DNA of 64,000 nt from Mycolicibacterium sp. MU0053 (GTDB lineage: Bacteria; Actinomycetota; Actinomycetes; Mycobacteriales; Mycobacteriaceae): NCBI RefSeq assembly GCF_963378095.1, contig NZ_OY726397.1:2852001-2916000 (forward strand). Reading direction: 5' to 3'. The notes under the pieces are model-generated. The model had not been told where the DNA came from. It was given only the letters and a program-made list of their open reading frames with translations, and did not search any database. The position numbers and the translations under genes are program-made. This document shows, piece by piece, positions 1-8,797 of the stretch; position 1 is the first letter of the stretch; every line of letters starts with the position of its first letter.

Positions 1-1197
1 CGCGGTATTGGGCCCGACGACATAGAACAGGTTCGGGAATCCGTGCACGGCCCCGCCGAGATAGGACCGGGCGCCGTGTTCGCGCCAGTCGTGGTCGAGC
101 GTCTTGCCCTCGCGTCCGACCACGCGGGCGGCGTCCACCCACTCGTAGGGCTTGAAGCCGGTGGCCAGCACCAGCGCGTCCACCGGGTGCTCCCGACCGT
201 CGGCGGTGACGACGGCGTGCGGGCGGACCTCGCTGATCGGGTCGGTGACCAGTTCCACGTTCGCGCGCATGAACGTGCGCAGGTAGTCGCTGGACAGGAT
301 CGGTCGCTTGCAACCGAACCGATCCTGCGGGGTCAGCTTCGCCCTGATCTTCGCATCGGGCACCTGCATGCGCAGGAACAGGCGCAGCGCCGACTCGATG
401 ACCGCCAGGTCGCGGCCGGGATTGAGCAACGCCGGGAACAGCAGTTCGCGGGTCCAACGCTGCCGCCAACGACGCGCCCGCAACAGGCCCGGAACGTGCT
501 TCATCAACAGCTTCTCCAGGCGCGAGACCCGCCAGTCGACGCGCGGCAGCACCCAGCCCGCCGACCGCTGGAAGACCGTCAGGTGCCCGACCTCGGGCGC
601 GATCGCCGGAATCACCTGCGACGCCGTCGATCCGGTGCCGACCACGGCGACGCGCCGGCACCGCAGGTCGTAGTCGTGATCCCAGTCGGTGGTGTGAAAC
701 ACCTTGCCCGCGAACGTGTCCAGGCCCGCGATCTCGGGCGTGGACACCCGGTTGAGGATGCCCACCGCCGGCACCAGGAACTGCGCCGAGATCGTGCCGT
801 CGGAGGTCTCCACGAGCCAACGCCCGCGCTCGTCATCCCACCGCGCGGCCGCCATACCGCGTCCGTAGTACAGCCGTTCGGCGACCGCCGGCGTGGTGGC
901 GAGTTCTTCCAGATAGGCCTGCAACTCGCCCTGCCGGGCGAAGTTGTGCGACCAGTCGTGCTTGGGCGCGAACGAGTAGGAGTAGTAGGCCGAGGCCACG
1001 TCCACCGCGCAGCCGGGATAGTCGTTGTCCCGCCAGGTCCCCCCGACCCGATCCGCGCGTTCTAGCACGACGAAGTCGTTGATACCCGCCTCGAGCAGCC
1101 GAAACGCCGCCCCGAGGCCGGCCATGCCGGCGCCGACGATGACGATGCGGGTTTCGTCGGGAAGTGTGGCGTTGCTCCGCGCGGTCTGCGTGCTCAT
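1..1197 (-). CDS. Baeyer-Villiger-type flavin monooxygenase (3' end beyond window)
   Basis: FAD/NADPH-dependent monooxygenase that inserts oxygen next to a carbonyl, turning a ketone into an ester. Reading leftward from ATG at 1197 gives 399 codons without a stop; the C-terminus is outside the window. The N-terminus has the FAD Rossmann motif GAGMAGLGAA near residue 22, then GGTWRDNDYPG, the Baeyer-Villiger fingerprint FAGKVFHTTDWDHD around residue 160, and an NADPH-binding GTGSTASQ motif. It is transcribed away from the hydrolase, aldehyde dehydrogenase and alcohol dehydrogenase genes across a 108-bp region with two inverted repeats, which suggests one inducible ketone-degrading system. The native substrate cannot be read from the sequence. 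Confidence 0.9.
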   Translation of the reverse strand, partial: MSTQTARSNATLPDETRIVIVGAGMAGLGAAFRLLEAGINDFVVLERADRVGGTWRDNDYPGCAVDVASAYYSYSFAPKHDWSHNFARQGELQAYLEELATTPAVAERLYYGRGMAAARWDDERGRWLVETSDGTISAQFLVPAVGILNRVSTPEIAGLDTFAGKVFHTTDWDHDYDLRCRRVAVVGTGSTASQVIPAIAPEVGHLTVFQRSAGWVLPRVDWRVSRLEKLLMKHVPGLLRARRWRQRWTRELLFPALLNPGRDLAVIESALRLFLRMQVPDAKIRAKLTPQDRFGCKRPILSSDYLRTFMRANVELVTDPISEVRPHAVVTADGREHPVDALVLATGFKPYEWVDAARVVGREGKTLDHDWREHGARSYLGGAVHGFPNLFYVVGPNTA

Positions 1198-1226
1198 GAC
1201 CCGTCCGTTCTTGTTGTGATCCAACT

Positions 1227-1249
1227 AACGATGTGACATAGTGTTCGTT
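1227..1249. promoter_or_regulatory. Imperfect inverted repeat in divergent promoter
   Basis: AACGA (1227-1231) and TCGTT (1245-1249) flank 13 bases; looser matching extends outward (AACTA before, TAGTT after). It lies between the monooxygenase start (1197) and the hydrolase start (1306). A TetR- or AraC-type operator is possible; no regulator gene is in view. Confidence 0.35.
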
Positions 1250-1253
1250 ATAG

Positions 1254-1268
1254 TTGACGATATGTCAA
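1254..1268. promoter_or_regulatory. Perfect inverted repeat, putative operator
   Basis: TTGAC-GATAT-GTCAA has perfect 5-bp arms around a 5-bp centre, 38 bp before the hydrolase GTG start. Position and symmetry suit a dimeric repressor controlling the divergent oxidation genes. The half-sites resemble those of the repeat at 18155-18172, where the centre is one base longer. Confidence 0.45.
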
Positions 1269-1305
1269 TTAGCTTCGGATCGGCGAACTTGAACAGGAGA
1301 AGTCC

Positions 1306-2121
1306 GTGAACACTTCCGGGCCTGACGCGTCCCCGATGGTCTTGATCCACGGATTCAGCGGCAGCTGGCGCCACTGGGTACCGATCGTCCCCACGCTCGA
1401 ACAGCACCACCGCGTGTACGTCGCCCGGCTGGCCGGGCATGCCCGCGGGCCGCAGCTGCCCGAGGACGTCCCGGTGTCCGTGACCGCGCTGGCCGATCAG
1501 CTCGAGCGGGACCTCGACCGCGCCGGGATCACGCGGGCCCACCTGGTCGGCAACTCGCTGGGCGGCTGGCTCGCCCTCGAACTGGCCGCGCGCGGGCGCG
1601 CGCTGTCGGTGACCGCGCTGGCCCCGGCGCTGGGCTGGGAACCCGAGGGGCGGCACCTGCTACCGCTGCGGCTCAAGTTGCAGGTGGCCCGCAAGGTATT
1701 CGCCACGGTGGCCCCGTACGCCGAAGTCGTACTGCGCTCGCACCGGATCAGACACCTGCTGCTCAGCGCCGCGATGGCGCACAGCGACCGCATCTCGATC
1801 GTGGAGGCGGCCGCGTTTGTCCGCGACAACCTGCGCTGCGACCTATATTTCGAGTTGATGGAGCCGATCCTCACCACCAACCACGGCCTCGGCAGCATCG
1901 ACTGCCCGGTGACCATCGCCTCCTGCGAAAAAGACGGCCTGATCCCCTACCAGCCCTACGGGCTCCGGTTCCCGAAGCTGGTCCCGCAGGCCGAATTCAT
2001 CACCCTGCCCGATGTCGGTCACGTCCCGATGTTCGACGATCCCGACCTGGTGGCCCGCACCGTCCTCGAGTTCGCGGCCACCGTCGACACCCACCAACCA
2101 GTCACCAGGAGTAATCAATGA
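1306..2121 (+). CDS. Alpha/beta hydrolase (esterase)
   Basis: 271-aa serine hydrolase without a signal peptide. Visible are the oxyanion segment LIHGFSGSW, nucleophile elbow GNSLGG (Ser near residue 83), the acid region CEKDGLIP and the catalytic His in DVGHVPM near the C-terminus. The GTG start follows AGGAGA with a 5-base spacer. Its stop overlaps the aldehyde dehydrogenase ATG (ATGA), so the two are translationally coupled. Inferred job: cleave the ester or lactone made by the divergent Baeyer-Villiger enzyme into alcohol plus acid. C-C bond hydrolases share this fold, so ester hydrolysis rests on context. Confidence 0.85.
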   Translation: MNTSGPDASPMVLIHGFSGSWRHWVPIVPTLEQHHRVYVARLAGHARGPQLPEDVPVSVTALADQLERDLDRAGITRAHLVGNSLGGWLALELAARGRALSVTALAPALGWEPEGRHLLPLRLKLQVARKVFATVAPYAEVVLRSHRIRHLLLSAAMAHSDRISIVEAAAFVRDNLRCDLYFELMEPILTTNHGLGSIDCPVTIASCEKDGLIPYQPYGLRFPKLVPQAEFITLPDVGHVPMFDDPDLVARTVLEFAATVDTHQPVTRSNQ

Positions 2122-3578
2122 CTTTCACCGAACGCAGCGGCTTCTGGATCGACGGTGCCTGGAGCACCCCGTCGGACCCGCAACGCATCGATGTCATCGA
2201 CGCCAGCACCGGCGTGCCGGTGGCCACCGTCCCGCAGGCCGGCCAGGCCGATGTCGACGCCGCGGTCAGCGCCGCCCGACGCGCCTTCGACTCCACCGAC
2301 TGGGCCACCCGCCGACCCGAAGCCCGCGCCCAGGCCATCCTGTCGCTCGCCGATGCGCTCGACAAGCGCGGCGAGGCCACCGCCCAAGCGGTCAGCACCC
2401 AAAACGGCATGCCGATCTCGATCGCCTCGGTCACCGAAGCCGTCGTTCCGGCGATGTTGCTGCGCTACTACGCCGAGTTGGCCCTCAACCAGCCGATCGA
2501 GGAACGTCGCGCCGGCCTCGGCGGCGGCACCACCGTGGTGCGCCGCGAACCCATCGGCGTGGTCGCCGCGATCGTGCCGTGGAACTTCCCGCAGACCCTG
2601 ACCTTCTTCAAGCTCGCCCCACTGCTGGCCGCCGGCAACACCGTGGTCATCAAGCCGTCACCGGAAACCGTCCTGGATTCCCACCTGCTCGCCGAGGCCA
2701 TCGCCGACTCCGACATCCCCGCCGGCGTGATCAACATCGTGCCCGGCGGCCGCGAAGCCGGCGCCTACCTGGTGGCCCACCCGCACGTGGACAAGGTCGC
2801 CTTCACCGGGTCCACCGCGGCCGGCCGCGCCATCGGCGAGGTCTGCGGCCGGCTCATCCGCCCCGTCACCCTGGAGTTGGGCGGCAAGTCGGCGTCCATC
2901 ATCCTCGATGACGCCGACCTGCCCTCGCTGCTGCAGGAGTTCTTCGCCGCGACCCTGATGAACAACGGCCAAACCTGCTACCTCGGCACACGGGTACTGG
3001 CACCGCGGCAGCGCTACAGCGAAACCGTGGACCTGCTCACCGATTTCGCGCGCTCGCTGGCTGTGGGCAACGCCCTGGACCCGCACACCCAGATCGGCCC
3101 GCTGGCCACCGCCCGCCAACAGGAACGCGTGCAGAACTACATCAAACGCGGCGTCGCCGACGGCGCCCGGATCACCACCGGCGGCGGCCAACCCGCCGAC
3201 GCCGGTTCCGGCTGGTTCGTCGAGCCGACCATCTTCGACAACGTCGAAAACTCCCACACCATCGCCCAGGAAGAAATCTTCGGACCGGTGCTGGCAGTCA
3301 TCCCCTACACCGACGTCGACGAGGCCATCGCGATCGCCAATGATTCCGACTTCGGCCTCGGCGGCAGCGTCTGGACCGGCGACCAGGAACGCGGCCTCGA
3401 CGTGGCGCGGCGGGTACGCACCGGAAGCATCGGCGTCAACAACTACGCCCTGGACTTCGGCGCCCCGTTCGGCGGTGTGAAGGCCAGCGGACTGGGCCGC
3501 GAACTCGGCCCCGAAGGACTCGCCTCCTACCAACAGATCAAGTCGATGTACCTGCCCGCCAACGGCACCGAGTCGTAA
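2118..3578 (+). CDS. Aldehyde dehydrogenase, NAD(P)-dependent
   Basis: 486-aa ALDH superfamily enzyme of normal length, oxidising an aldehyde to a carboxylic acid. It has the PWNFP motif, the general-base Glu in LELGGKS near residue 253 and the nucleophilic Cys in NNGQTCYLG near residue 287, with EEIFGPV further on. ATG at 2118 overlaps the preceding hydrolase stop and is preceded by AGGAG. It is the second gene of a hydrolase-ALDH-ADH operon and would oxidise the aldehyde made by the downstream alcohol dehydrogenase. Substrate unknown. Confidence 0.93.
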   Translation: MTFTERSGFWIDGAWSTPSDPQRIDVIDASTGVPVATVPQAGQADVDAAVSAARRAFDSTDWATRRPEARAQAILSLADALDKRGEATAQAVSTQNGMPISIASVTEAVVPAMLLRYYAELALNQPIEERRAGLGGGTTVVRREPIGVVAAIVPWNFPQTLTFFKLAPLLAAGNTVVIKPSPETVLDSHLLAEAIADSDIPAGVINIVPGGREAGAYLVAHPHVDKVAFTGSTAAGRAIGEVCGRLIRPVTLELGGKSASIILDDADLPSLLQEFFAATLMNNGQTCYLGTRVLAPRQRYSETVDLLTDFARSLAVGNALDPHTQIGPLATARQQERVQNYIKRGVADGARITTGGGQPADAGSGWFVEPTIFDNVENSHTIAQEEIFGPVLAVIPYTDVDEAIAIANDSDFGLGGSVWTGDQERGLDVARRVRTGSIGVNNYALDFGAPFGGVKASGLGRELGPEGLASYQQIKSMYLPANGTES

Positions 3579-3592
3579 AGGACCGACACCCG

Positions 3593-4690
3593 ATGAAGAT
3601 CACCGCAGCCGTCCTGCGCGGCGAACAATCCCCTTACACCATCGAGGAACTCGAACTCGCCGAACCGGGACCGCAACAGATCCTGGTCCGCATCGTCGGC
3701 GCCGGGCACTGCCACACCGACGTTGTGCCGCGGGCCGCAATGGGTCTGGGCACGCCGCCCATCGTCTTGGGCCATGAGGGCGCCGGCGTCGTCGACGCCA
3801 TCGGCGCCGCAGTCGATTCGGTGGCTGTCGGTGATCATGTGGTGCTGAGCTTCGACTCCTGCGGGCGGTGCCGCAACTGTCGCGAAGCGCATCCGGCCTA
3901 CTGCGACACGTTCCTGGCCCGCAACCTCGGCGGGCCCGGCGTCGACGGTGCCGGCCCGCTCACCGACGGCGATGGAAATCCCGTCTCCGGGCGGTGGTTC
4001 GGTCAGTCGTCCTTCGCCACCCACACCGTGGTCGACGTCGACAACGCCGTCGTCGTCGACAAGGCGCTGCCGCTGGAGTTGCTCGGCCCGCTAGGCTGTG
4101 GCATCCAGACCGGCGCCGCCGCCGTGCTCGAGGCGCTGCGGGTGCCGGCCGGAGCGGGCATCGTCATCACCGGGACCGGTGCCGTCGGCCTGTCCGCGAT
4201 CATGGCGGCCAAGGTCGCGGGCGCCGGGCCGATCATCGGCGTCGACCTGAACGCCGAACGGCTCGAACTCGCCCGCGAACTCGGCGCCACCCACACCATC
4301 GTCGCCGGTGGCGGGGATCTGACCGAGCAAATCGCGGAGATCGCGCCGGCCGGACTGCCCTTTGGCCTCGACACCACCGGGCTGCCCGCCGTCATCGCCG
4401 CCGCGCTCAACGCCTTGACCCAACGGGGCGTGCTGGGCCTGGTCGGTGTCCAGCAGGGCGATCTGGTGATCGACCCGATGGCGTTGACCGTGGGCCGTTC
4501 CCTGATGGGCATTCTCGAGGGCGATGCCGTCCCGCAGAACTTCATCCCCACCCTCATCGCGCTGTGGCAGGCCGGACGGTTCCCGTTCGACCGACTGATC
4601 GAGACTTTCGACCTGTCGGAGATCAACACCGTCGAGCAGCGCGCGCTTGCCGGCGAGATCATCAAGCCGGTGCTGCTGCCGGGCAAATAG
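3593..4690 (+). CDS. Zinc-dependent alcohol dehydrogenase
   Basis: 365-aa medium-chain dehydrogenase/reductase. Catalytic zinc ligands are in GAGHCHTD and GHEGAG; the structural zinc cysteines are in CGRCRNC followed by C eight residues on. The nucleotide fold has TGTGAVGLSA, followed by an acidic residue (GVDLNAERL) that favours NAD over NADP. It starts 14 bases after the ALDH stop and probably ends the operon. Inferred role: oxidise the alcohol released by the upstream hydrolase to the aldehyde for the ALDH. It belongs to the family that includes mycobacterial AdhD-type and aryl-alcohol dehydrogenases. Confidence 0.92.
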   Translation: MKITAAVLRGEQSPYTIEELELAEPGPQQILVRIVGAGHCHTDVVPRAAMGLGTPPIVLGHEGAGVVDAIGAAVDSVAVGDHVVLSFDSCGRCRNCREAHPAYCDTFLARNLGGPGVDGAGPLTDGDGNPVSGRWFGQSSFATHTVVDVDNAVVVDKALPLELLGPLGCGIQTGAAAVLEALRVPAGAGIVITGTGAVGLSAIMAAKVAGAGPIIGVDLNAERLELARELGATHTIVAGGGDLTEQIAEIAPAGLPFGLDTTGLPAVIAAALNALTQRGVLGLVGVQQGDLVIDPMALTVGRSLMGILEGDAVPQNFIPTLIALWQAGRFPFDRLIETFDLSEINTVEQRALAGEIIKPVLLPGK

Positions 4691-4700
4691 GGCCCGCGGG

Positions 4701-5309
4701 TCAGGCCTCGTCGCGGAGCAGGCGGGCGATCTCCTCGGACTGCTCGGCGCTGAGTTCGCCGGACAGTTGCAGCGCGGTGCCGTCGATGCGTTCGCTGATC
4801 GCCGGCGCCGAGATCACCCGGCCGCCCCGGATGAACGCGACCTGCTTGCCCACCTGGCCGGCGGTGAAATCACCGAAGGTGCGCGCGGACTGCTCGGTCA
4901 GCAAAACCTGGACGAAGTGACCGCGGGTGATCGGCGACAGCAGCGAATCGGCTTGTGTGAGCTGCAGTTCCAGGGACTCGGGCCCCAGGGTGTACAACCC
5001 CGTCTCGGCGAGATCGCACAGCTGCTGGCTGCCGGTCATCGGTCCCTCCGGTACCGCCGGGCACTGCTCGGGGGTGGTGCCTTGGGCGCTGAGCACCGGG
5101 CGCACCACCAGCGGTTTGATCGACGGCGCCGGTGCGGCCGCGGTGCTACTCGGGTGGGTGGCCTGCGACGGGGCCTCGGGTTCCGGCTGCAGCAACGCCA
5201 CCGCCATCGGCACCACCAACATGAACCCGAGCAGGGCCGTCATGCCCGCGATCCACCAATGCCGACGTCGCGGCCCATCGCGGCCCGTGAGATCCGTCAA
5301 CGTCGTCAT
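4701..5309 (-). CDS. Membrane-anchored protein with SecD P1-head-like domain
   Basis: 202-aa protein with a short cytoplasmic N-terminus, one transmembrane segment (about residues 18-40), a Pro/Ala/Ser-rich linker and an outer domain. The C-terminal part, GKQVAFIRGGRVISAPAI followed by LSGELSAEQSEEIARLL, resembles the head subdomain of the SecD periplasmic loop (GRVxSAPxI). No other SecD membrane segments are present, so it is not SecD itself. Function unknown; secretion or cell-envelope work is a guess. GGGGAGG lies directly against the ATG, and TTG at codon 4 has better spacing, so the true start may be 9 bases in. Convergent with the alcohol dehydrogenase, 10 bases apart. Confidence 0.75.
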   Translation of the reverse strand: MTTLTDLTGRDGPRRRHWWIAGMTALLGFMLVVPMAVALLQPEPEAPSQATHPSSTAAAPAPSIKPLVVRPVLSAQGTTPEQCPAVPEGPMTGSQQLCDLAETGLYTLGPESLELQLTQADSLLSPITRGHFVQVLLTEQSARTFGDFTAGQVGKQVAFIRGGRVISAPAISERIDGTALQLSGELSAEQSEEIARLLRDEA

Positions 5310-5365
5310 CCTCCCCGTAGCTTGCTCTGAGCATCTTGCCCCACGCGCCGGGCCGGCGGACGCGG

Positions 5366-6271
5366 TTACGGGTTCAGCACCGCCGGTGGGCGCCGATTCC
5401 GGTAGATCGCGTCGCCGGTGAAAACCGCCAAGGCAAGCCAGATCAGCATGAACCCGAGCCAGCGTGCCGGCGGCATCGGCTCGTTGCCGATGAATACGCC
5501 CCAGCTCAGTTGCATCACCGGTGTCAGGTACATCAGCAGCCCGAGGCTGACCATCGGCAGCCGCCGCGCGGCGACGGCGAACAGCAGCAACGGGATCGCC
5601 GTCACCGGTCCGGAGGCGATCATCGACACGGTATGCCAGGGGCCGTTGGACAGGAATGCCTGCTGGCCGGCCGCGACCCCCACCAGGATGTAGACCAGCG
5701 CGAACGGGGACGCCAGCGCGGCCTCGACGCCGACGCTGACCCGCGGATCCGTCGGCACCACCTTCTTCACCAGCCCGTAGAACGCGAAGGACAACGCCAG
5801 TCCCAGCGAAATCCAGGGCGGGGCCCCGAGTTCCACCGCGAGGATGAGAACCGCGAGCACCGCGACCAGCAACGCGAACAGCTGCGCGCGGTTCAGCGAT
5901 TCCCGAAAGATCAGCACCCCCAGGGCGACGCTGACCAGCGGGTTGATGAAGTATCCCAGGGCCGCGTCGACAACGTGCCCGTTGTTCACCGCGTAGATGT
6001 AGATCACCCAGTTCGCCGCGATCAACCCGGAGGCCGCGGCCAGCAGCAGCCATACCCGACCGGTCATCCGCCGCAGATCGCCGAGGCGACGCAGCGCGGC
6101 GACGACGATCACCATCAGCAGCGCCATCCAGACGATGCGGTGCGCCAGGATCTCGGCGGCCCCCGCCGGTTTCAGCAGCGGGAAGAACCCGGGAAACAAT
6201 CCCCAGGCACCGTAGGCGCCGACCCCGAAGAGCAGTCCGCTGGAGCCGGCGCCGCGCTTGAACGGATTCAC
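5366..6271 (-). CDS. rarD: RarD-type EamA/DMT family permease
   Basis: 301-aa integral membrane protein with about ten hydrophobic helices in two EamA-like halves. The N-terminal [19 protein letters not shown] followed by LLKPAG and EILAHR is typical of RarD, a drug/metabolite-transporter branch whose substrate is not established. It starts with GTG at 6271 and overlaps the rluD stop by four bases (GTGA), as rluD does with lspA, so lspA-rluD-rarD form one coupled operon. No obvious defects. Confidence 0.9.
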   Translation of the reverse strand: MNPFKRGAGSSGLLFGVGAYGAWGLFPGFFPLLKPAGAAEILAHRIVWMALLMVIVVAALRRLGDLRRMTGRVWLLLAAASGLIAANWVIYIYAVNNGHVVDAALGYFINPLVSVALGVLIFRESLNRAQLFALLVAVLAVLILAVELGAPPWISLGLALSFAFYGLVKKVVPTDPRVSVGVEAALASPFALVYILVGVAAGQQAFLSNGPWHTVSMIASGPVTAIPLLLFAVAARRLPMVSLGLLMYLTPVMQLSWGVFIGNEPMPPARWLGFMLIWLALAVFTGDAIYRNRRPPAVLNP

Positions 6272-7197
6272 TCGTGGTCGCGGAGTACGTCCAGGGCGTG
6301 CTGCAGATCGGCCGGATACGGGCTGGTGATCTCAATCCGGCGGCCGTCGGCGGGATGCGCAAAGGCCAGCGACCTGGCGTGCAACCACTGGCGTTGCAGC
6401 CCAAGCCGTTTGGCCAGTGTCGGGTCCGCACCGTAGGTGAGGTCGCCGCAGCAGGGATGGTGCAGGGCCGCGAAGTGCACCCGGATCTGATGCGTGCGGC
6501 CGGTTTCCAGATGCACATCGAGCAGGCTGGCCGCGACGAAGGCCTCCACCGTGTCGTAATGGGTGACGCTGTCCCGACCGTTCTCGGTGACCGCGAATTT
6601 CCAGTCATGGCCCCGGTGTCGGCCGATCGGTGCGTCGATGGTGCCGCTGGACGGATCCGGATGGCCCTGCACCAGCGCGTGATACCGCTTGTCGACGGTG
6701 CGTTGCTTGAAGGCGCGCTTGAGCAGGGTGTAGGCGCGCTCCGAGAGCGCCACCACCATCACGCCGGAGGTGCCGACGTCGAGGCGCTGCACGATGCCCT
6801 GACGCTCGTGGATACCGGAGGTGCTGATCCGGAATCCCGCCGCCGCCAGACCACCGAGCACGGTGGGACCGTGCCAGCCGACGGTGGCATGGGCGGCAAC
6901 GCCCGGCGGTTTGTCCACGGCGACGATGTCGTCGTCGGAGTACAGGATCGTCATGCCCTCGATGTGCTCGGGGGTGTTCTCCACCGGCGCGGGCGCCGCG
7001 GGCAACGTGACCTCGAGCCACGCTCCGGCGGCCAGTCGGTCCGATTTTCCGGCCGGGGCGCCGTCGAGTGCCACCCCGCCCTCCTCGGCCAACGCCGCGG
7101 CGGCGGTACGCGACAACCCCAGCAGCCGGGCCAACCCGGCGTCGACCCGCATTCCGGCCAGTCCCTCCGGGACCGGCATCGACCGATCGGTCGTCAC
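6268..7197 (-). CDS. rluD: RluA/RluD-family pseudouridine synthase
   Basis: 309-aa RNA-modifying enzyme with an N-terminal S4 domain ([15 protein letters not shown]) and a C-terminal RluA catalytic domain. The catalytic Asp motif reads QRLDVGTSG, whereas most family members have HRLD: the catalytic Asp is kept but the preceding His is Gln. Other family motifs ([29 protein letters not shown]) are intact. The GTG start at 7197 overlaps the lspA stop as GTGA; ATG at 7179 is the alternative. The lspA-rluD order is common in bacteria. The exact rRNA target is not predictable from the sequence. Confidence 0.9.
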   Translation of the reverse strand: MTTDRSMPVPEGLAGMRVDAGLARLLGLSRTAAAALAEEGGVALDGAPAGKSDRLAAGAWLEVTLPAAPAPVENTPEHIEGMTILYSDDDIVAVDKPPGVAAHATVGWHGPTVLGGLAAAGFRISTSGIHERQGIVQRLDVGTSGVMVVALSERAYTLLKRAFKQRTVDKRYHALVQGHPDPSSGTIDAPIGRHRGHDWKFAVTENGRDSVTHYDTVEAFVAASLLDVHLETGRTHQIRVHFAALHHPCCGDLTYGADPTLAKRLGLQRQWLHARSLAFAHPADGRRIEITSPYPADLQHALDVLRDHE

Positions 7198-7814
7198 TGC
7201 GCGGTGTCGTTCTTGCGCCGTCCATTGGTGTCGAAGTCGAAACCGAACAACGACAGCGCCACCAACAGGATCGCGCCACCGACCACGGCCGGATCGGCGA
7301 CATTGAACACCGGCCACCAGCCGATCGAGAGGAAGTCGACGACATGGCCCCGCAGCGGGCCCGGCGACCGGAAGAACCGGTCGACGAGGTTGCCCAGCGC
7401 GCCGCCCAGGATCAGACCGAGCCCCACCGCCCACCAGGGGGACACCAGTCGGCGGCCCATCCACACGATGCCGATCACCACGCCGGTCGCAACCAAGGTC
7501 AGCACCCAGGTGTAACCGGTGGCCATCGAGAACGCCGCGCCGGAGTTGCGCACCAGCGTCCAGGTCACGGTGTCGCCGATGATCGACACCGGTTGGCCGG
7601 GGGTCAGCAGTCTGACCGCGAGCACCTTGGTGACGACGTCGAGCAGCAGAATCACGGCGGCCACCGCGAGCAGCAGCCGGAGACGGCCCCTGGGCGCCGC
7701 CGCAGCCTCGGCCGCCGGGGCGACGTCGGCGTCGGCGGCCTCGTTGGCGCCGACGATGTCAGCGGCCGCCGGTTCCGCTGAACCGGCCGTTTCGTCAATC
7801 ACGCCCCCTATCAT
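7194..7814 (-). CDS. lspA: Lipoprotein signal peptidase II
   Basis: 206-aa inner-membrane aspartic protease that removes signal peptides from diacylglyceryl-modified prolipoproteins. It has four transmembrane helices after an Ala/Glu-rich cytoplasmic extension of about 50 residues. The two catalytic Asp motifs, GNLVDRF and FNVADPAVV, and the NSGAAFS segment are present. ATG at 7814 gives the listed protein; GTG at 7802 is possible because the N-terminus is poorly conserved. First gene of the lspA-rluD-rarD operon and divergent from ansA. Confidence 0.95.
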   Translation of the reverse strand: MIGGVIDETAGSAEPAAADIVGANEAADADVAPAAEAAAAPRGRLRLLLAVAAVILLLDVVTKVLAVRLLTPGQPVSIIGDTVTWTLVRNSGAAFSMATGYTWVLTLVATGVVIGIVWMGRRLVSPWWAVGLGLILGGALGNLVDRFFRSPGPLRGHVVDFLSIGWWPVFNVADPAVVGGAILLVALSLFGFDFDTNGRRKNDTAQ

Positions 7815-7867
7815 CCCCTAGAAAGTTGCGGACACCGGACACCCCACCGCTGGGGCATGATCGACCC

Positions 7868-8791
7868 ATGTCGCATCTGAGCGTCCTCACCACCGGCGGA
7901 ACCATCGCGACCAGCGCCGATGCCGAGGGGATCAAGCGCCCACAGCGCACCGGCGCACAGTTGCTGTCGGGTATCGAGGCACCTTCGGCGGTGGCGATCA
8001 CCGAGCTGATGGCGCTGGACAGCTCCGCATTGGTGCCCGCGGACTGGGACGTCATCCGCGCGGGGATCGACCTGGCCGTGAATGACGGCGCCACCGGTGT
8101 CGTCGTGACGCACGGCACCGACACCCTCGAGGAGACCGCGCTGTGGTGTGAACTGACCTACCGCGCGGCGACGCCGATCGTGTTCACCGGTGCGATGCAA
8201 AGCGCCGATTCGCCCGAGGCCGACGGCCCGGACAACCTGCGGGCGGCGCTCGACCTCGCGGCCCGGCCGCAGGCGCGCGGGCAGGGCGTGCTCATCAGCT
8301 TTGCCGGGCAGGTGTTGGCGCCGTTGGGGTTGTACAAGGCGGCCGGCCCGGGTTGGGCCGGGTTCCTCGGAACCGATGTCGCACGACTGGACAAGACGAC
8401 TGCGCAGCGTCCTTACCTGGGGTCTTTGACCGCGGCCGCGGCACCCCGGGTCGACATCGTCGCCGACTACCCGGGCGCCGACACCGCGGCGCTGGACGGA
8501 TGTGTCGCGGCCGGCGCGCGAGCGATCGTGCTGGAGGCGCTGGGTTCGGGCAACGCCGGCACCGCGATGATCGACGGGGTCCGGCGACACTGCCGCGACG
8601 GTGTCACGGTGGCGGTGTCCACCCGGGTGGCCGGTGGTTCCGTCAGCCCGGGTTACGGCCCGGGCGCGGCGCTGGTGGCGGCCGGTGCGGTGGTGGTCCC
8701 CCGGCTGCGTCCGCCCCAGGCGCGGGTGCTGATGATGGCGGCGCTGGCGGCCGGTGCCCCCGTCGCCGACGTGCTGGCCCGCTGGGGCTGA
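7868..8791 (+). CDS. ansA: L-asparaginase (type I/II amidohydrolase)
   Basis: 307-aa enzyme hydrolysing L-asparagine to aspartate and ammonia. The first catalytic Thr is in LTTGGTIAT near residues 8-16, and the second active-site set (Thr-Asp and the following Lys region) in [10 protein letters not shown]. There is no signal peptide, so it is cytoplasmic. ATG at 7868 places the TTGGTI strand eight residues in, as in the family. An upstream in-frame ATG at 7826 would add a non-conserved tail and is less likely. Divergent from lspA, the arrangement also recalled for M. tuberculosis. Confidence 0.92.
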   Translation: MSHLSVLTTGGTIATSADAEGIKRPQRTGAQLLSGIEAPSAVAITELMALDSSALVPADWDVIRAGIDLAVNDGATGVVVTHGTDTLEETALWCELTYRAATPIVFTGAMQSADSPEADGPDNLRAALDLAARPQARGQGVLISFAGQVLAPLGLYKAAGPGWAGFLGTDVARLDKTTAQRPYLGSLTAAAAPRVDIVADYPGADTAALDGCVAAGARAIVLEALGSGNAGTAMIDGVRRHCRDGVTVAVSTRVAGGSVSPGYGPGAALVAAGAVVVPRLRPPQARVLMMAALAAGAPVADVLARWG

Positions 8792-8797
8792 GCGCAC

